From the NCBI GenBank assembly GCA_031308135.1, contig JAHLJT010000631.1, positions 177,681,826-177,745,825 of the forward strand: a DNA stretch of 64,000 nt. The letters run 5' to 3'. Shown one piece after another: positions 32,220-45,495 of this stretch. Position numbers and translations under genes: made by a program. The notes beneath the pieces were generated by a model. It was given only the letters and a program-made list of their open reading frames with translations. It searched no databases and was not told the origin of the DNA. The stretch is from Acheta domesticus (taxonomy: Eukaryota; Arthropoda; Insecta; Orthoptera; Gryllidae). Within the stretch, counting starts at the first letter, position 1, and each line of letters opens with the position of its first letter.

Positions 32220-33600
32220 AAAAAGTACCGAAAATGTACTACACGTCTGTATTTTTAATGTTTGGCCAAAAACGTGTCTACATACGTTCACGTTCAACCA
32301 TGGCCCCCATTATCTTGTGTTGATTATGTTGAAAGGCACGACATCTATGAGCGAAAGAGAGAAACTAAACTGCCATCTGTTAGCCGATTTCAGAATTTAA
32401 ACATCGCTCAAGAATAGTAGTTGTCTATGATTTGAAAATGTGGGTGTACAGCAGATACGGGCATTTCAACACGAGTGTTCAAAGAGCTCACATTCTTATC
32501 TGACATTATCTCTACAGATAAGTATTTTTAAGCTATATCGTGGTATGATATGTTCGTGAATAATTATTGAATATACTCAAGTTTTCAAACTGGATTGTTT
32601 CCTTATATGTGAGCATTAAATATTATTGTAAAATTAGAAGAATAATGTTTTACTCGTCATTCATCCAGTATACAATTCTCTACCACAAAATAAATGGCGA
32701 ATAATTGCTTCCATTTTCCTTTATGTCTCTAAACCTAAGTAATTATTTAGGTACAATGATTAAACTGACAATTCATTGCTTAACTCTGGGAAAATTAAAA
32801 ACAGTAACACAATTTTAAATTTTCTTCTATTTAATAACGATGCTTGCAACTATAGCAGCTCCTTTTCTTAGACTCCAAAACGGTTTTTCATAGCACCTAG
32901 TATATAACACAGGTTCTGAGGTCTCCTTTTTAATCTCTTTTTACAAAAGTATCATTATGTCTCATGAACTTCTTGTTTTGTTTGCTTAACAACGCTAAGG
33001 TCTTTATTTTTTGTAAGCTCATTTGTTGAAACGTGCATGTCTATTCTACACTTTTGTAGTTAAGATTCACACACGCGTCTCAAAAGCATAAGAAATTACG
33101 ACTGGATAGTACTTGCAAAGCTGTGGGTTGACGACCTAATTTTTGTGGCGTTTTACGGGGAACGGTTAAGGGAGAAATATGCTAGTGCGATAAGTATCTT
33201 ACGCTCACAAAAACAGCACCGCGGTAAAAGCATCATCAATACCAGAACGGAAGATTAGTAACAATAAGAGCTGGGAAAATCGTGGGTCAGTGCTTATTAC
33301 CTCACCTCACTTTGCTCAACACACCTCAATTCGCTCAACATACTAATAACACATCTACGTGAGAATTGTGAAGAATCGTTTGTTAACTGAATTCATTGTT
33401 CTTCCCATCCTCTTCTCATAGACGTTTTTAAAATATATCCAAACTTATATTAAAATTCGTGGTGATACAACAGCACATACTTCTTAACTTTATTTCTAAA
33501 TTTGCACTTTTCGAAAATTCAGGATGTTCAACGAAAATTAGACCTTCGCCATTCTTTTAAGGGTTTTCTATGCTATCTGATTACTAAAAAAACTTGAAGA
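32220..33600. other. No gene seen
   Basis: AT-rich DNA without a recognised repeat or coding pattern. Confidence 0.35.
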
Positions 33601-34150
33601 TATTTTTGAGAAAATTCTTAAAATGTGTTTGAGGCTTCAGGTAATGAACCGTACAAAATTAAAATATCCATTTCACACTCGCAGTGCCTGATGATCACTC
33701 AAAAATACCTTGGAATATCAATTTTTGGAGAAAATTTGCCGAACGGTTTAGGCGGCAGTGTTGACCAGAGACAGATACACAACAGATTTTTGCCATCTAT
33801 CGAGTTTTGGGTATTAAAGATTCAAAAATAATGGATTATAACTACTCCCCGTGTTAGAGGAAGTAATTTAATATAAATAGGGACATGATTTATCCAATAT
33901 TTTGTTATCAAGGCTCGGCAATAAGTTTTCCTGTCGAAAATGAGCCGTCTTCCAACACACAATTGCTAATACTTTCTCTTCTTAGGAAGAAAGTGCGAGA
34001 AAGTACAAGCTCAGGAAGGCCAAGTAGTCTAGGTAATGGAAGTGCGTATTTCTCCCCACGTCTTCCTTACTCCCAGACATGGATAATTAAAAACTAGTGG
34101 TGTAGGAGGAATTATATAGACTTTCTCGCGTCTCACAGACATTTTAATTT
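33600..34150 (+). repeat. GAGAAAGT-family repeat
   Basis: GAGGCTTCAGGTAATG, AGTGTTGACCAGAGACAG, GTTATCAAGGCTCGGC, AATACTTTCTCTTCTTAGG, GCGAGAAAGTA and AAAACTAGTGGTGTAGG, in family order. Confidence 0.6.
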
Positions 34151-34369
34151 GTTAAAAGGCAATGTCATGAAATGTTATGTAAAAGTAAAATTGTAAAACA
34201 GTTATTGATCGCTTATGACCACGCAGTTGCACAGCGATCTAAAATAAATTAATTTTTAAAAAATGGTTTCCAATTCATTGAGCCGCGACATCAGTCAAAT
34301 CGATTATGAAGTATCAATTTCGTTGAAAAATCTTGTAGTTTAGCCGCTAGCATTGTACACAGACGGACA

Positions 34370-34710
34370 GAATTACGGACGGAGACAAGTTTTGCCGGAA
34401 ACAAGTTTTTCAGCATCAATGTCCCGGAAAATGTGAATTCTGTCTACACGTGTTACAATACAAATTTTTCTGACAAAAAAATCGCCCTTTTTCGCTGCAG
34501 CATATGTACGTTGATTGTGAGAAAATAACTAGCGGTGCTACAGAATCTCATACCAATTAGTTTTTTGTATAAACTTTCTCGCTTTGCTCTACCCTCATTC
34601 CAGCTGCCATCTATTGCCGCCTAAAGGACATTTTTACATATTTTCTTAATTTTTTGTTTTTAACGGTAAAATTAAAATATTACTTTAAGAATATTATAAA
34701 AGTGTTCCTA
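34370..34710 (+). repeat. GAGAAAGT-family repeat, distal module
   Basis: GACGGAGACAAGTTTTGCCG, ATGTGAATTCTGTCTACACG, AACTAGCGGTGCTACAGAAT, TTCCAGCTGCCATCTATTGC and TTTTCTTAATTTTTTG. A second family piece runs at 34740-35130. Confidence 0.6.
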
Positions 34711-35279
34711 GACTTTTACACCCGTTTTCATTGAAAACTTTGGAGGTGTATTCGGGAAAATGTTTCAGCGTTTTTAAAAATGCACAATTTCGAGCTCATT
34801 TTCACGCAATCCTTTTGGAATTTCGAGAAAGTTCATTGGATATCATTTGAAGCACTTCTACTTACAGATGCAATAATGTATAAGAAATGCCTGTAATTTA
34901 AATACTGGAAAGATAATTAAAAAATACATTTATGTAATTTTTGAAAAAAAAACAAAATAATAAATCAGTGTGGCACTTATTCATGTTATTTAGTATATTT
35001 AGTTCTATCGACAGAGAAAAAAATTAAAGAAATTATTTTGACTCATTTTCAAGAAAATGGCGTTTTGTGAAAATGACGTTTGTGAAAATGCGGAATTTCG
35101 TTCTCATTGGACAGAAAATTTTTGAGTTTTTGAGAAACTAATAACACTTAATTTAAATAATTAAAATAATATATAATAAATATATAATATGGAGAGAGCA
35201 TATAGCATAACCACAAACATTGGTTATGATACATCATAATTATGATTTAGCAGTTTCTGTTCAAAACTTTGAAGGCAAC

Positions 35280-35965
35280 ACTTGAAGCCGTTTTTGAGAA
35301 AATCTTGTTTTGGATATTTTTTTAATATTGCCTATATTTTACTCATAAGTGAACGAAAAGTAATTTTACACTCAAAAAATATATATAAAATTAATTATAT
35401 AACTAACTATGGAGAAGTAATTTCATTTGAAGCAAAACTTCGCTGTCTTCAGTACTGTAGTTGTAGGAAGACAGCGAAAAAAAATCTAACTTTTGTAGTT
35501 TTCGAAAATTCAGAGGTAACAGTGAAAATCGGACCTAAGTCATCTTTGTAAGCGTATTTCATTCTATTGTTGCAAGAAATTTAAATAAAACGTTTGGGGT
35601 CATTTTTGAGAAAATTTTGAAAAGTCTCAGGGCTTCATATAATGTACCCTCAAAATTTAAAGAATGATTTTCAAAATCGCAGAGCTTTCAGTCGGTCCAG
35701 ATGGACGGGGGGAATATTCATTTTGAAAAAAGTCGTACAAGTAGTATAGATGGTAGTGTTGTTTAGAGACAGACGGAGAGAGAGACAGATGGACAGAGAA
35801 ACAGACCGACACACCAACACAAAAACATCGTTATCAGGGTACCCCCGAAAACGTTTATTTCCGTTGAAATCTCAAAATCAATTTTCCATATTACATAACT
35901 TTCTCTATACTACTCCTATTACTCCGTATATAAGTCGACGTACACGAGAATGTAAAAACAGACCC
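35280..35965 (+). repeat. GAGAAAGT-family repeat, proximal and tail modules
   Basis: CGAAAATTCAGAGGTAAC, GGGGTCATTTTTGAGAAAA, CAGGGCTTCATATAATG, AGTGTTGTTTAGAGACAGAC, TCAGGGTACCCCCG and TTACATAACTTTCTCTA keep the family order. This copy shows that the element extends upstream well beyond the tail module. Confidence 0.55.
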
Positions 35966-36469
35966 CCGGTCTGGGAACACAGCTATCTGGCAAGTGTCGG
36001 ACCCTAAAATATCAAATACCATAGTACATTATTACAATGAACCACAAAAAGACCCGTTCCACTCAACTGCATTTCTACTGTTGACCTAAATAAGCCGCTA
36101 CAGAAATATCGTACATTCTTCTTGTACGGAACTAATTCCCAAGGAGGTACTGATACGATACGATTGTGCTTTGACATAAAGAGATGTAAGCAAACGAGGG
36201 TGAAGGACAAACGGTTTAGATGGCACGGAAACGGGAACGTAAAAATAACTGTGCCATACACTCATGAGGGCGCAGACAAGACCAAGACCGAGCGTAGTGG
36301 AGAAAACAAATGTTACAGTGGTAGGGGGTGTAGTAGGAAAAGAGGGCGAGTGGGGAGCGCACAGGAACGTGGACGTAGTTCCCAACATGGTCACGAGCTC
36401 AGTCGTGAGCGCGGCCACGAAGGACGTGGGCATGAACGAGAGCACGGGCGGACACGTAGAAGGGAGAGC

Positions 36470-36880
36470 AGGTCGGGAGGAAGCGCAAACGTTATCGTCC
36501 ATGCACGTGGGCGCAGACGTCAGCATGACCGCGAGCGCAGTCGTGAGCGAGGCCGTGAGCGTGGTCTGGAGCGAAGGAGGGGGTGGGCGAGCTTTTCGGC
36601 CGCGGTCCAGATGCGGCCGGGCGGGCGGGCGGTGGGCGGCGCGGCCAGCCCCGTCGATAGGGCGGCTCCCGGGTCGGGCAGGCGGCGGCGGCCGGCGCAG
36701 CGCTTAAAGGGGAACCTCCGCCGCAGAGCGCCCCGCCCCGCCCGCCCGCCGCGCCCGCTTAGCGCCAGGTGCATCCAGGAGGAGCGCCTGCAGCCACCGC
36801 CACGGGCGGCGCTCCTTCGCGTGCACGCCTCGACTCTCACGCCTGCCCTTCGGAGAAGCGCTCTGGCGGGTCGCGGTTGT
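36470..36880. promoter_or_regulatory. CpG-rich island 1
   Basis: A very GC- and CpG-rich block in AT-rich surroundings. CGCTTAAAGG near 36700 and GCGCCAG|GTGCAT at 36762-36772 resemble a weak TATA-like box and a splice donor on the plus strand. Open frames on both strands are arginine/proline-rich and show no domain, so a 5' non-coding exon or promoter is the more likely reading. Confidence 0.35.
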
Positions 36881-37024
36881 TCGAGCCAACAAGTTACGAA
36901 TGTCGTTAGACCAATGCGCAGCAAATGACGAAGTTTGTAAATGATAATGTATATAACTAGTCTGGTCCGTTCTTTGTGATATCGGTCAGGGGTCGATCAA
37001 AACATTTTGTAATACCAACATGTG

Positions 37025-37345
37025 ACTTCAATGGGAGGCTTCATTGGTATAATGACTAGCGTAACGGAATGTTGTATCCAAGTTCACGGGTTCAAACTCG
37101 GTCGAAGCCGTGGAATTTTAAGGGCGAGAAAAGCAGTCTTCGCATGCCGACCTTTGGAGGGGAAGAAAAGCCGGCTGTCCCATGTTGTAGATTTACTGAA
37201 TGTAAAAAGATCAAGTCTATATGAAGCTTCTGAACAAAATTCAAATCGCCTTACTCATCGCCCGAATTCTGTGCTAGACGATAAAAGAAACGTAGCAGAA
37301 TTTGCGTTGTTGGGCGGAAGAGTAGGCCTCATGGTCTAAACCTCG
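37025..37345 (+). mobile_element. tRNA-derived SINE, family S2
   Basis: GGCTTCATTGGTATAATGAC (A-box region) and CGGGTTCAAACTC (B box, 37087-37099) precede a body with GGAATTTTAAGGGCGAGAA, CCCATGTTGTAGATTTACTG and AATGTAAAAAGATC, wording typical of widespread arthropod SINEs. It differs from family S1. Confidence 0.6.
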
Positions 37346-37479
37346 CCACAGAAAATAAGACATCATTGAATTGAATCGTTCTATAAACTATAAAAAATCA
37401 CTTTTCTTCGAATAGGACCACTTACTTCACTATTACGACTTCTGGTTGCGTCAAGTGGATGTAACAGTTCTATATTGAG

Positions 37480-37625
37480 AGACGAGTGGTGCTACTGAAT
37501 GACACAGACTGTGTCGTATTAGTTTGTACCCTATTCTCTTGAGACAGGGCTAGCTTTTCGGTTTTGCTTCATCATCTTCCCAACTGTTATCCATCAGCGC
37601 CTAAAAGACCTAACAGAGTAACATA
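37480..37625 (+). repeat. GAGAAAGT-family distal module fragment
   Basis: GAGTGGTGCTACTGAATG, GTCGTATTAGTTTG, CAACTGTTATCCATCAGCGC, AAAAGACC in family order. Confidence 0.5.
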
Positions 37626-38158
37626 CCGTACTCTGGAGGAATTCTCTGTGAAAAGCAGCTTCGTGCTCCCCGAACATTTCAGAATCGCTTAGATCTACCT
37701 CGTCCGTGTATCTTCACATATTTGCTCATGGTATCCCTTGGCCCCATATCAGTGATTGTACCTTTATTCCGGGTATAGGAATCCAGTTTCTCAGTTTCAG
37801 AGATTGTGCACACAGTTCCTGGTCAGGCCAAGATATTATGGAAGGATTAGGGTATAGTTGTGATGCACTGGAAATGCTCCCTACGTCACGAACCCAACCT
37901 AAAACTAGAGGTAGCAAAGCAGCCCATACGTTCTCTCATTCTTTCTAAAATGGCAAAAAACCTATATCTTCAATTTTGTAGTTTTGATATATTAACTTTT
38001 TTCAATTTTCAAAACACAGAGAGTTCGCCGAAAATGGGACTGTTGTATACCAAATGAAACAACCCTCTGCTGTCTGCAACAATAATTTATTATTCACCAA
38101 AATCCCAAATAATAATACACAAAACGCTGCCAGGAGTCCCAATATCAAAGATATGTTT

Positions 38159-38611
38159 TCATAGCCGGGTCGTTATACTGGTTACCAAAATGCCGTTAAT
38201 CAAAGAACCACAAGTAAGTGCGCCGGGTACAATGTCTAAGTCAGTTAATGCCCTACTAATCGCTGTCGGTGATGGAATGGCGGGGCCCTCGCCCCGCGGC
38301 TGCCTCGTCGGCTTTTCCACCCCTTCGCAGGGGAAGGGAGTCGGCTGCGTGCCCCCTCTTCTACAGGAGGAGGGAGGGGGGGCGCCTTCCACGCCTTGGC
38401 CGCTCTCCTGGTGCGGTGAGGCGTATCGCTTCTGGACTGCCCGCGTAGCGGACACTACACCCTCCCCACCTAATTGTGGGAGTATGGGGCGAGGTGCTTC
38501 TGCAGGCGCGCTCTGCGCCGCCTGGGCTGGCCTGTGGCGCTGCTGGCGGACTTTTGTAGTGCCGGCACAGGCGGACACTACAGGGACAACACCATATATT
38601 TTGCCGACCAT
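38159..38611 (-). other. GC-rich block with open frames on both strands
   Basis: The minus frame (150 aa) is proline/alanine-rich and ends AIPSPTAISRALTDLDIVPG; the plus frame (160 aa) is glycine-rich. GCGGACACTACA occurs twice. The edges are abrupt against AT-rich DNA on both sides. It could be the 5' gag part of a retroelement or a captured exon; no domain is recognised. Open frames are expected by chance at this GC content. Confidence 0.25.
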
Positions 38612-41600
38612 TGATACAAACGAGGAGAAAGATAAAAAAGGAGCTATTTTTGAGAAAAAAAATGTTTTATGAAATTAAAAATCTTTATAGAACAAATTTC
38701 ATTAACAATAATCTCCATCAATTTTCTATCTTCAATATTGTAGGTGAAGACGGTGAAAAACAAATTGAAACGTAACAAATAAAACTAATAACATAGATAA
38801 AACTGGCCTCTTTATTCATATGAGGCTTTTCGTTTGATCTGCAGCATTGAATCTATGTATTTCATCTGTGACACATTCGTTTCCTTAGCAACAAAACAAA
38901 GTTACTTAAGCATAAAAAATCTATCACATTGCCCTTATGTACAAATAGCCAAATTTCTCAAAGTCTTCAGAAAATATGGAATAAAATATTTACAGTTCTT
39001 ATAAACTGGTTTGGTTTTATTTTCTTGTAATTTTTATACGATGGAAAAAGGGGTTTTATCATAAAAGACGTACATTTTTTCACATTTTTTCAATTTCTTC
39101 GGTCCCTTAATAGAAGAACTTAAATTCGACTCTCAGAATATCATAGAAGAGTGAGATGTTTGTATATTTACATTTTCATTGAAAAAATTGAATCTGTTTT
39201 TGAAATATTGTCGTTTACGAGTTTCTGAAAATGCACGAGCTAATTTTCGCAGAAAACCTTTGAGATTTGAATGAATCTCATAAGAAATAGTTTGAAGCGC
39301 TTGTGTTTACAAATGCAATAATTATAATAAAGGCCAGTCGTAAATATTTACTACGGGAACAAATTTGACTGAAAATTGGGCAAAATATACTAACATTTTC
39401 AAAAAAAGAACTTGACATTAATTAAACTAATTGTCAAAAGAAAATTTTATTTGAAGAAATATCTTTTCTCTCCAAAAATATAGTTGTTTGAGGGGGACCA
39501 AAAAATTTGAAATTGTAACTTTTCTAGAAATCAGAGGTAACCAAAAAAATACATTTTTGAAAGTGTATTTTACTATTTTCTAGCAAGATCGTGTGCCAAT
39601 TTTTTCTCATGTTCAGTAGACATGTCAGGGTCATTAAAGACCTATGTCTAAATGGCTAAAGTCTCCAATGTCGTGGTTTGTCTGTCCTCAAACTAGTCCA
39701 AACAAAGCGTTTACACCGTATTTCAACCTTTTGATGCAAAGGGAGAGAGAGAAAGAAGATATACAAAAGATAAAGTGGTCGACGGTTTATTGAATCTTAG
39801 TACATAACATTATTCAATTTTCTTGTTATTATTATTTCTCTAAAGTCTAAAGGTTGCATCTACCTCCCCTGGGAAAAGAGTTTTATTTGTAATGTTACGG
39901 TATTTGCCGCAGCCATTCCCATGTCCGTATTGTGAGTTGTCTGCTTCGTAACATGAGATCGTTTATGAATTAAAATTGCCGTTAAAGTCTCCTGATGGTG
40001 ATTCAGTTGAAGCCATTACGCTCCGTACTATAAGAGATGGAATAGTGAAATTAACAAGAAATCTAGGACAGATTACTGCACTTCTTAATAGGTATCCGTG
40101 ATCGTATTTCTAAATACGTGATCATTAAATAAAATATATTAGTCATTGTTCAATATACACGTAAATATTTCATTCTCACAAACAGTTAAACGCACACAAT
40201 TTTCCTACCTTTGCACTTTAGATGAATGCTTGGAATTAAAACTGACTCAATTCGACTGGATTTAATTAAAAAAGTATGTTATTTTAGGAATATATTGCAA
40301 ATACAAACGCGGGGAAAAAATGAAAAACGAGAATGTACATTCATTGGTAGAACAACTCGGAATATCTCTACAAAAGCGAGGGTGTTGAGAAGCTTCAAAG
40401 TGACAGAGGGAAGTTAGAAAGTAATACTCGAAACCTCGTCGTCCTCACCCACTTCCGGCGGAACTCGCCGTGAAGCTCCTCCGCCTCATGCCAGACGCAT
40501 CGACCGGGGGAAGTTTCGGAAGTGCTTGGGAAATACTTCGCTGAGGTAACTTCTACAAACGTCAGCACCTTTGCTACCTTGCAAACACAGGTTCCAATGG
40601 AATCACCCGAGTTAAGAGGCGTCGAAATCTATTCAGGACTGGGCGCGCGGTACTGTATGTTCCAAGGGTTTCTGAACTTCCTCAGCACCTGTCTTCATTC
40701 CTCTACTCGGAGCTAATGGATTTAATGAATTATATCATTGGTATAACAGTTTTTATGCAAGGGAACGAAAATTGTATATACGGAATATTAAATTATTGTT
40801 CTTTGAAGTTCTATTAGAAACAGTATTGTTGACCTGTGATCCATAATTACTTTTTTGTAACTCTCAGTTTTAGACGTATCGGGTGTATTTTCTTTTTAAA
40901 AATTCAAACAGAAGACAGGAGGTTCAAGATCCAACGGTGGAGTATTTCCGGCATCATTTAAGTACCTGGGTCGGACAATTGCGCTGCCTAGTTGAGAATT
41001 CTAAAGGCTCGTAGCTCTAAGCTGAAGGTCTGTGGTTTTCCGTGCCGCATTCTAACTCTACTTCCGTCGTTAGGTTCATGCGACAATCTGATTTATCAGT
41101 CCTTTAATACTTGTCTTCCCCAACCCACGAAATATCTCAGCAGAGGTGCAAGTAAACGCATATCAGACTACTGACCGAACTCGTCTTGAGGATGAGAGTA
41201 AGGGTTGGAGAGGAGCAGAACACTGTCAAACTTTGCATTTTATACCCTGAATTACAGATCACTGAAGAAGTTATATTTCATTGTAGAAGAGAAAATATTT
41301 CAAACATATTTGCATTAAAAAACTACAGTCGTAGTTTGTGGAATTAAACATGTGTGTCAAATATGGAGAACGCTTCTTTTTAATGCATCAATTTGAACGG
41401 CAAATTTAATGTTCTCTTTGCGCTTCTTAGTCTTTTCGTTTGTAGTTATCATCGAAGGATAAATATATTTTGAAGTCGGTTGTGAACTCTTATAAGGACA
41501 TTTATTAAACTAAAAAACTTATATGTGATTACTTACGTCGTTACAAGGCAAGGTTGGGTGAATCGGATTAGGAGGCAAATCAGGTCAATTTTACAAATTC

Positions 41601-42840
41601 ATTCTCTCTCGCCCCTTAAGGTACACAAAATAAGTGCTCCTTAACGGCACACAGAACACTATCGTTCAGCTGGCAACATGAAGCCTTTATGAATTCTTAT
41701 TTTCTGTATTAATATTGTCGAAAATTATGCTCTTGAAAGCAAGCAATGAAAATATATGCTTCTTGTAATCAAGCACTGATATGACATAATTACTGGTAAT
41801 ATTGGTTTAGTACAGCAGCAATGAATATTGAATGAGTATTGAATATACGTATTTGTTAATGATGAAGCTGATTTTAATTGTTATTTAATCAATGAAATAG
41901 TGGGAATGAAGATTTGCGAAATGATTCAATTGGACGGATAAATTGGATCGACATTTGATATGTACTGCTTCAGGAGGCGGAGGAGGTTGTATTATGCGCC
42001 TAAATTAACATTTAGGTAATGACTTGTGCATCATTCTTCAGCAGATCCCGTTTTGAAGCAGTCAAGATTTCATGTACTACCTTCCGGAAATCTTTGCGTA
42101 AATAGTTACAAAACAATCAGGATCAAATGTCAGGTATGTTACTCCTTTTTATGAAATTTCTTACTACATTAGCAAATAGTAATATTTTTTCGACTCCTCT
42201 CATGCCCTAGAAGTTTGTTACATTTATTTTGAAGCACCCAGGTATTATACAAACGGTAGTTTACTCTGGCAGCATGCTTTACAATGGTTCGAGATATATT
42301 CTGTTCTACGGCCTCCAGTAGCAGGCAACATGGCCGTAGTTTTATTGAAAACGTTTACGTGGGGGGTCGATACATGAATCGCTGTATAGAATCACAAACC
42401 CTGATTTGCACAAAGTACGAAAAATGTTTGACCCGCGGGCTACACGCGATCAGCGAAACACGAGTGAGCATTTCTCACGCTTTCACTAACCACATGGGAA
42501 ATCTAATCTGATTCACATTATTAGCTGTAGATCATTACAATCGGGGTAAGATAAACATTTTGGCAGGTGCACGGGAGCCCAAATACTCTGTGCCGCAACT
42601 CATGAAATATTGGTTCTATTACTGAGCGTCTTAAAAATGTTTATTGTTGTTCCATACAAAACTTGATATTACTCTAATTTTCAGAATAATTAATCCATTT
42701 CTAATCAACAGAGAGAAAAATAGTAAGTTAATGGGAGTTTTACCCCAGCTCCAAACTCCGTATTGTTGAAGTGTCATTTTATAAATTTCAAAATAATTGT
42801 TTTTAGAGAATTAACAGATTTAAGAAGGTGAATACCTAGT
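38612..42840. other. No gene seen; AT-rich with faint repeat traces
   Basis: 38630-38790 and 39120-39560 carry faint GAGAAAGT-family wording (GAGCTATTTTTGAGAAAA, ATCTTCAATATTGTAGG). 40440-40620 is locally GC-richer without a recognised pattern. No exon-like or tRNA-like signal was seen elsewhere. Confidence 0.35.
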
Positions 42841-43395
42841 GGTGGTAAATCAGCATGTACTTTCTCGCCCGCTTTTTCTCGCAAAATTTCACGAAAAGTA
42901 CTCAAATTTTATGACATAACCTAATTTCAAAATCTATCTTTAAGGAATAAATTTCATTCAGAGAAAAATCTCTATCTTCATAATTGTAGATCTAGGAAGA
43001 CGCCGAAAAAGTTTTGAATATTTGCGATTTTTGAAAAATCAGAGTTTTCAATGAAAATGAAACCTACACCATTCTCTTAAACGTCCTCCACACTATCCAA
43101 CAACAAAATTGAATAAAAAGCGATGGCCCAGGCATGACTCAGACCACTAGAGTTGTTCACAGACGGACAGACTGACGTTTTGCCATTATTTGTTTTTCGG
43201 TATCAAGGATCCTCAAAACATGAATCTTGGCTACAGCATGCGTTAGAGGATTTTTTTCGAAATTTAGCATCTGGATTTATCCACGTTTTCGTTACCAGGG
43301 CCCTATAATAAGTTTTTCTGCTAAAAGTTCGACGTTTGTGCGCAGAATTACATAACTTTATCTCTACTCCGTAGCGAGAAAGTAAAAGTTATTTA
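42840..43395 (+). repeat. GAGAAAGT-family repeat
   Basis: CTATCTTCATAATTGTAG, GTTGTTCACAGACGGACAG, GACGTTTTGCCATTATTTG, CGTTACCAGGGCCC and TTACATAACTTTATCTCTAC, then GCGAGAAAGTAAAA. Confidence 0.65.
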
Positions 43396-44334
43396 ATATA
43401 ATGAACTTTCATTCGTCAACATTTAGAATTAATTAATGTTAAGAAACTTCACAGCCTGGCGAAGATTTTGCTCCCTTAATATTTCTTTCTGAAGAATCAA
43501 ACTGTATGAATTTGAATATATTTCGTAGGCGTTGCAATAGGAACAATGAATTTGTCCATCCACTTCTATGCCACAAAGACTCGGAATCATTTTATTGAAC
43601 GTACATTGTCACACAGTGAAATTATACACACAGCGTAAAGAACGGATTGTAATTCTAAACAAATAACTCAAGCACTCTTATCACCGACGCAACTATGTCC
43701 ACGAGGTACACGCTTCTACAATGGCCGCCTTCCAATTATTCTTCTACAGAAATGCTTTCAGTGAATCTAGTTTACTTCTATTTCAATGCTTTTTATTTGA
43801 GTACGTGTGGTATTTGCCTCTTCTAAATGAAGGAACTAAGCAAACGTGCTGAGGTTATTAAAATTCCCAAACAACGATGTTTGGAAATAATATGACAAAG
43901 CCGACGCAAATAAAGTTCCTAGCAAAATATGTAGTACAAAAAAGACAGTTTGTGGAAACACTACAAACTTTAGATATCATTTGTTGACTTTAATTTGAAT
44001 TTTAAATTTAGGCTATGAATACGTTGTTTCTGTTTTAATGAAATTAATAACTCATATTGAATTAATTAAAAATTAATATAAATAAATAAAACAAAACAAA
44101 ACCATGCAAATGTTTGGCATTATCGTGATAGATTTCCTAAAACAAAGTTTAAAACAATTTTTTTATTTTTGTTTGTTTTGACATCAGATGTGCCAATTAA
44201 AATTTAATGAGTTTATGCCTTACTTAAACATGTGAAAAATGAATAAATATGAGCTTAATGAATGGACTCACAATGGTTAATCAATATATATTATTTAAAC
44301 CAAGAAATTAATGGATTATGTGTTAATCGATCAC

Positions 44335-44870
44335 TTATACTTTCTCGCATTACAACATACGTACGCAGTGAAGAGAAGGTATTGTAATGCTGTGGCAGAA
44401 ATCGCCTGTTTTTCGACAAAAAACTCGTATTGCGGGGCTCTGGTATCAAAAAAGTGGATACATCGTCTTCCTACGAAGTCAGTTACTTCTAATACGTTGT
44501 GTAGTCAGAATCCACGTTTGTATGTCATTGCCACTGAAAAATTGTTTGATACTGAAAAATTGATGACAAAAAGCCTGTCGGACCGTTCTGTTTGTCTGTC
44601 TGTGGTCAATGCTAACACACAAACCGTTCAGATGATTCCCTGATAGATCTGGACGAACTGGAGGCCTTTGAGTTTGAAACGGATATTCTGATTTTGGAAC
44701 GATGAAGCTTCAACAACATTTTCAAACTTTTCTCAGAAATGGCTCCAAATGTTTTGATTAAACTCTTTTCCTTAGATAGAGTGAAGAACGCTTAAAAACG
44801 GCGCATTTTCTTTGAAATCTCTAAATTTTCCAAAATTACAAAAGTTATCAATATTGCGAGAGAAAAATCA
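44335..44870 (-). repeat. GAGAAAGT-family repeat, minus orientation
   Basis: TACTTTCTCGC starts the copy. GTATTGTAATGC, CTCTGGTATCAAAAAAG, GTCAGAATCCACG, GTGGTCAATGCTAAC, GAAATGGCTCCAAATG follow. It passes into the proximal module near 44760-44860. Confidence 0.65.
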
Positions 44871-44919
44871 ATGCGAGTGCTGTTGTAGCACCGCCATCTT
44901 GTTTAACAATCGCGAACCG

Positions 44920-45160
44920 AAGACGCGTGGTTGCAAGCGACGTAGTCCCATCGGGCAGCGCTGGGCGCAGCCGCCAGACCAGCAGGCGCTTTCCCCTTGG
45001 CAGGGAGGGGGCTCTCCCCTTGCCCACTAGCCCAGGTGCGCGCTGGCCTGGAATTCCCAACAGCTGGCGCTACCACCGCGGGCCTCGAGGGCGCCTAAGC
45101 GGCAGATCTAGCCCCCCTCCCCGCACCCCCCCCTTACACACACATACACACACACACTGC
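44920..45160. other. GC-rich patch ending in a C/CA-rich microsatellite
   Basis: GC-rich patch in AT-rich surroundings, ending in a C run and (CA)n at 45130-45157. Short frames on both strands show no feature. The origin is unclear. Confidence 0.35.
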
Positions 45161-45446
45161 CAAAAAGGCAGTTCGAGATGGGAACCTCTGGATCTTTCTA
45201 CTCAATTTGCTTGGCTTACTTCACATGAGATATCTACTGGTTTCACGGTACAGAAGGAAAACGATTCTTTGCCTTGAACTGCGCTATACTGATTGTTATA
45301 GTTTGACAAGCATTATCGCTAAATGAATGGTTGTTTGTGCCACCAACTTTTCAAGTCTCAACAAAAAATGTAGTAAGTGCACTTTTTTATCCAAGTATGC
45401 TTATGAGCGCTCGTGTGTTCGCACCAACAATGCATTCATTTCGTGC

Positions 45447-45495
45447 GTAAATTATGAAATCTGAAGCTTATAAAAGCTTCAGATTTATAATTTAC
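45447..45495. repeat. Near-perfect 22-bp hairpin with 4-base loop
   Basis: Arms 45447-45469 and 45474-45495 pair along their full length apart from one bulged base. The core is ATCTGAAGCTT. Confidence 0.85.

Noticed and set aside
36122..36928. 268-aa Arg/Gly-rich open frame
   Set aside because: It spans an AG-rich stretch and CpG island 1, with several overlapping open frames on both strands; the RERGHE-type repetition reflects DNA composition.
37040..37112. Candidate tRNA gene
   Set aside because: A and B boxes are present, but no anticodon arm or full cloverleaf forms, and a SINE body follows; annotated as SINE instead.
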